From Chromatiaceae bacterium (GTDB lineage: Bacteria > Pseudomonadota > Gammaproteobacteria > Chromatiales > Chromatiaceae), in assembly GCA_024235415.1 (NCBI GenBank), contig JACKML010000010.1:1-64000 (forward strand): a stretch of 64,000 bases of DNA. The letters run 5' to 3'. The notes under the pieces are model-generated. The model was not told the DNA's origin and did not search any database. It worked only from the letters and a program-made list of their open reading frames with translations. Both the position numbers and the translations under genes were made by a program. How positions within the stretch are numbered: the first letter of the stretch is position 1; each line of letters begins with the position of its first letter. Below are positions 61,714 through 64,000 of the stretch, one piece after another.

Positions 61714-63282
61714 TCAATCGCCTGCTTTCCCGTCGACTGCGATCAGCGTTGCCGGCGGCCGACTGAACACAATATGCTTCCGGTAAGGCGAAGGCTGCGC
61801 CAGGTATTCGGCCACGTGGTCGGTGCGGACATAGACCCACTGCCCCGGCTTGGCCGGTGCATGTGTTGTGACCTGCTGGCGGTACACGCTGACACTGGGC
61901 TGATAGACCCGGTAGAAGACCACATCCTTTTCCTGTTCACGGGCGAACAACCCTGCCGCCTTCGGCCCGGCCTGCAGCACGTCCAGTACCGTTGGCACAA
62001 TCAGGCCCCCGACCAGCGCGGCCTGGACGTAGCCGATCAGCAGCAGGCGACGCCACACGGTCAACGGAAGGAAAAGGATCAACGCGGCCATCAGCAGGGC
62101 AGACACGCACAGCAACTGCGGCCAACCGCCGAACGACTGGGCGCCGGCCTCGAAAAGGCCACGATCGTAGTCACGCCCTGTCGTCTGCGCCAGGGTCGCA
62201 AACAGCTGCGGCAGCGCACTCAGCACGCCAAGGAATAGCAATGCCGGCACAAACCCCAACCATGGGCTGCGCAACCGGTCTCGATACTTCGCCATCAGCA
62301 GCACCACACCCGTGACGCCGTAGAGCATGTAATGCGGCAGCTTGGTGCCGGAAAACGAAAACACCACCAGCACGCTGAAAAACCACAGCCAGACAAAGCG
62401 GTCCAGCGGGTCGCGACGCAGCGCACCCAGATTGCCCAGGACACCCAGGAACCAACCGCTAAATGGCATCAGCAGCAGGGGCGCCACCAACGCGTAATAG
62501 AAGATGCCGCCGCTGTGCCCTTCCATCGCATTGCCATAACGCGCCAGGTTGTGATGCAGATAGAACCCCTCGAAAAAGGCCCAGCCACTGTCCAGGTAGA
62601 CGGCGATGTGCCACGGCAGCACGATGGCGACGAACAGCAGCAGTCCCACCGGATCGAACACCAGGCGCAACCACGCCCGCCAGCGGCCGTCGCTCGCATA
62701 CAACAGACCGCTGACGATCACCGGAAACAGAACAGCCACCGGCCCCTTGGTCAGAAACCCAAGGCCCAGCCAGAGAAACACGCGTAACAGCAGGCGCCGC
62801 GACGGATGGCAGAAATGGCTGTAGATGTCGAACATCGCCAACACCAGGAACAGGTTGAGCAACGCATCGGCAACAGCAGCCTTGGCGATCAGACCGACGA
62901 ACAGGGACAACGCCAGCAGCATCGCGGCAACGCCGGCCGTGGCCGCGTCGAGGTGTCGACGGGTGAATGCGAACAGCGCCGATACCCATGCCAGACCGGC
63001 CAGTACCGACGGCAGGCGCAGCGCAAACTCGTTGAGCCCGAACAGGTGCACCGAGGCCGCCTGCACCCAGTAGATCAATATCGGCTTGTCGTGACGCGGT
63101 TCTGCGTTGAGATAGATCGAGGCATAGTTGCCGGAAACCATCATCTCCCGGGTCGCCTCGGTGAACGCGCCTTCGTCGAGGTCATACAGAGGTGGCGACC
63201 AGAACCCCCATACCATCGCAACCACAAGCGCCACGGCGATGGCTGTGCGACTGGCAAGGAAATCCTCGAGAATTCGGATCAC
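61714..63282 (-). CDS. ArnT-like GT83 glycosyltransferase
   Basis: The 522-residue membrane protein has about 12 helices and the GT83 N-terminal signature (PPLYDLDEGAFTEATREMMVSG; EPRHDKPILIYWVQ) with the catalytic acidic residue in the first periplasmic loop. Family members move sugars from polyprenyl phosphate to lipid A or other lipids. GTG 63282 is preferred over the TTG at 63327. Together with PAP2 it forms a lipid or envelope modification pair. Confidence 0.88.
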   Translation of the reverse strand: MIRILEDFLASRTAIAVALVVAMVWGFWSPPLYDLDEGAFTEATREMMVSGNYASIYLNAEPRHDKPILIYWVQAASVHLFGLNEFALRLPSVLAGLAWVSALFAFTRRHLDAATAGVAAMLLALSLFVGLIAKAAVADALLNLFLVLAMFDIYSHFCHPSRRLLLRVFLWLGLGFLTKGPVAVLFPVIVSGLLYASDGRWRAWLRLVFDPVGLLLFVAIVLPWHIAVYLDSGWAFFEGFYLHHNLARYGNAMEGHSGGIFYYALVAPLLLMPFSGWFLGVLGNLGALRRDPLDRFVWLWFFSVLVVFSFSGTKLPHYMLYGVTGVVLLMAKYRDRLRSPWLGFVPALLFLGVLSALPQLFATLAQTTGRDYDRGLFEAGAQSFGGWPQLLCVSALLMAALILFLPLTVWRRLLLIGYVQAALVGGLIVPTVLDVLQAGPKAAGLFAREQEKDVVFYRVYQPSVSVYRQQVTTHAPAKPGQWVYVRTDHVAEYLAQPSPYRKHIVFSRPPATLIAVDGKAGD

Positions 63283-63554
63283 GATTTCACCAAGCTGGAC
63301 ATCAGGTCCAGCGAATGGAGCCCACAACGCGCAGTCGCGAATACACGGACGGCGCGGTGGGCCAAACAGGTTATGAAGTCTAACGCGCAGTGCTTAAGGA
63401 ATTGTTAACAACAGGTCTGGCAAGCCGGCCAGTATCCGCCCAAAACAGACGGACCCCGGCTCGCCCTCTTGCCGGAGCACTGAAACGGGCAACCGCGACG
63501 CGTCTAGACTGGCACGTTAGGATACCGGCAACACCCTCAGCCACCGGTCGCCGC
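63283..63554. other. Divergent intergenic region
   Basis: 272 bases between the ArnT-like gene and the next forward gene. AT-rich stretch around 63388-63415 (GCTTAAGGAATTGTTAACAAC) may hold promoters in both directions; no confident -35/-10 pair. Confidence 0.35.
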
Positions 63555-64000
63555 ATGGGTTCCAGGTATTCCGTTCATTGCATCGCGCTGCTTGCCTTGC
63601 TGCTGCACGGTGCTTGCACGGCGCAGGACGCACCACCTGAGGCGCAACCCGTCGTGCGCATCCAACTGCATACAGCGCGTCTGGCGGCGGTGGCCCGGCA
63701 GGTGCGGCTGTCGGATGCCACCGTACAGTGGGACCTCGCCAACATCGCCCTGGACGTGCTCCTGGAGAGCTACCGACAGGAACTGCAGACCGCTGCATCA
63801 GAGAAGGCCAGCACGGCCGGGCGGCGTGCCAAGCTGGCGAGTTGGCGAAGCGGTACCCGGGAACTCATCGCGCGCCTGGAAGCGTCACACGCACGTCTCG
63901 CCGACGGCGCGGCTCTCGGCATCCAGGTCGATGCACGAGACCAGGTGCTGATCGTGATAGACGGCCAGCCAATTGCCATCTCGGCGCTACGCCCGGATGC
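63555..64000 (+). CDS. Unknown lipoprotein, N-terminal part (runs off window)
   Basis: The frame from ATG 63555 stays open to the end of the window (148 complete codons). It begins MGSRYSVHCIALLALLLHG with a lipobox-like LLHGAC, then an Ala-rich, Gln/Arg-rich helical stretch (ARLAAVARQVRLSDATVQWD; LESYRQELQTAASEKASTAG) that looks like a coiled coil, then QVDARDQVLIVIDGQPIAIS. I do not recognise a family. The stop lies beyond base 64000. It is divergent from the ArnT-like gene. Confidence 0.7.
   Translation, partial: MGSRYSVHCIALLALLLHGACTAQDAPPEAQPVVRIQLHTARLAAVARQVRLSDATVQWDLANIALDVLLESYRQELQTAASEKASTAGRRAKLASWRSGTRELIARLEASHARLADGAALGIQVDARDQVLIVIDGQPIAISALRPD

Noticed and set aside
63592..63951. 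119-residue ORF at the window end
   Set aside because: Its composition (Cys/Arg/Pro-rich) is a shadow of the in-frame lipoprotein starting at 63555.

Overview
The window is about 64 kb of gene-dense, GC-rich chromosome. Codon use, gene families and gene order all point to a gammaproteobacterium, probably a Chromatiales-type respiratory or sulfur-cycle lineage. Several neighbourhoods match the backbone known from Pseudomonas-like genomes: arsC-wrbA-DUF2069-hda, a pgsA-like gene with DUF2066-purM-purN-DUF3108-dcd, mrp/metG, rnfABCDGE and nth. A Na+/H+-type Rnf complex, cytochrome c', diheme cytochrome c, cytochrome b561, OxyR/rubrerythrin and a PEP-CTERM remnant fit a free-living or symbiotic respiratory bacterium. 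I see no rRNA, tRNA, CRISPR array, integrase or insertion sequence.

Layout. 1-3.7 kb: end of proS and a PAS kinase/response regulator pair. 3.8-8.9 kb: fabA, an OxyR-linked rubrerythrin/Fe-S protein/DUF3501 operon, oxyR and cpdA. 8.9-13.4 kb: a Pro/Tyr-rich exported protein and a five-gene reverse operon (TlpA-like and SoxW-like thioredoxins, TolC, adaptor, acylphosphatase). 13.5-24.4 kb: conserved backbone (PilZ-like protein, YihY, arsC, wrbA, DUF2069, hda, PerM, pgsA-like, DUF2066, purMN, DUF3108, dcd). 24.5-31.5 kb: a block between dcd and mrp holding a lone trpB, an unknown gene, pckA, DUF2853, two c-type cytochromes and a hotdog protein. 31.5-46.2 kb: mrp, metG, EamA, an M48 peptidase with tandem YbjQ proteins, rnfABCDGE, an RpfC-like hybrid kinase and nth.

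46.3-49.8 kb: DUF1841, then a four-gene HvfABCD-type locus. It has a Cys-rich EGKCG-repeat precursor, a DUF692/MNIO enzyme, a DUF2063 partner and a DoxX-like membrane protein. This is the clearest specialised system in the window, a post-translationally modified metal-binding peptide pathway. 49.8-56.7 kb: a Gly-zipper protein, PEP-CTERM debris, PaiB-like protein, MetA with a P-loop partner, an MBL hydrolase, an MFS transporter, cytochrome b561 and YceI. 56.7-56.85 kb: a compound palindromic repeat.

56.9-60.7 kb: an NlpC/P60 lipoprotein, then a patatin phospholipase paired with a large protein that has a TIR/deoxyribosyltransferase-like N-terminus, TPRs and a SLOG-like C-terminus. This is a possible undescribed conflict (immune) module. 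60.8-64 kb: PAP2 phosphatase, an ArnT-like glycosyltransferase, and the start of an unknown lipoprotein running off the window. Start sites were chosen from ribosome-binding sites and family alignment from memory; no database search was possible.
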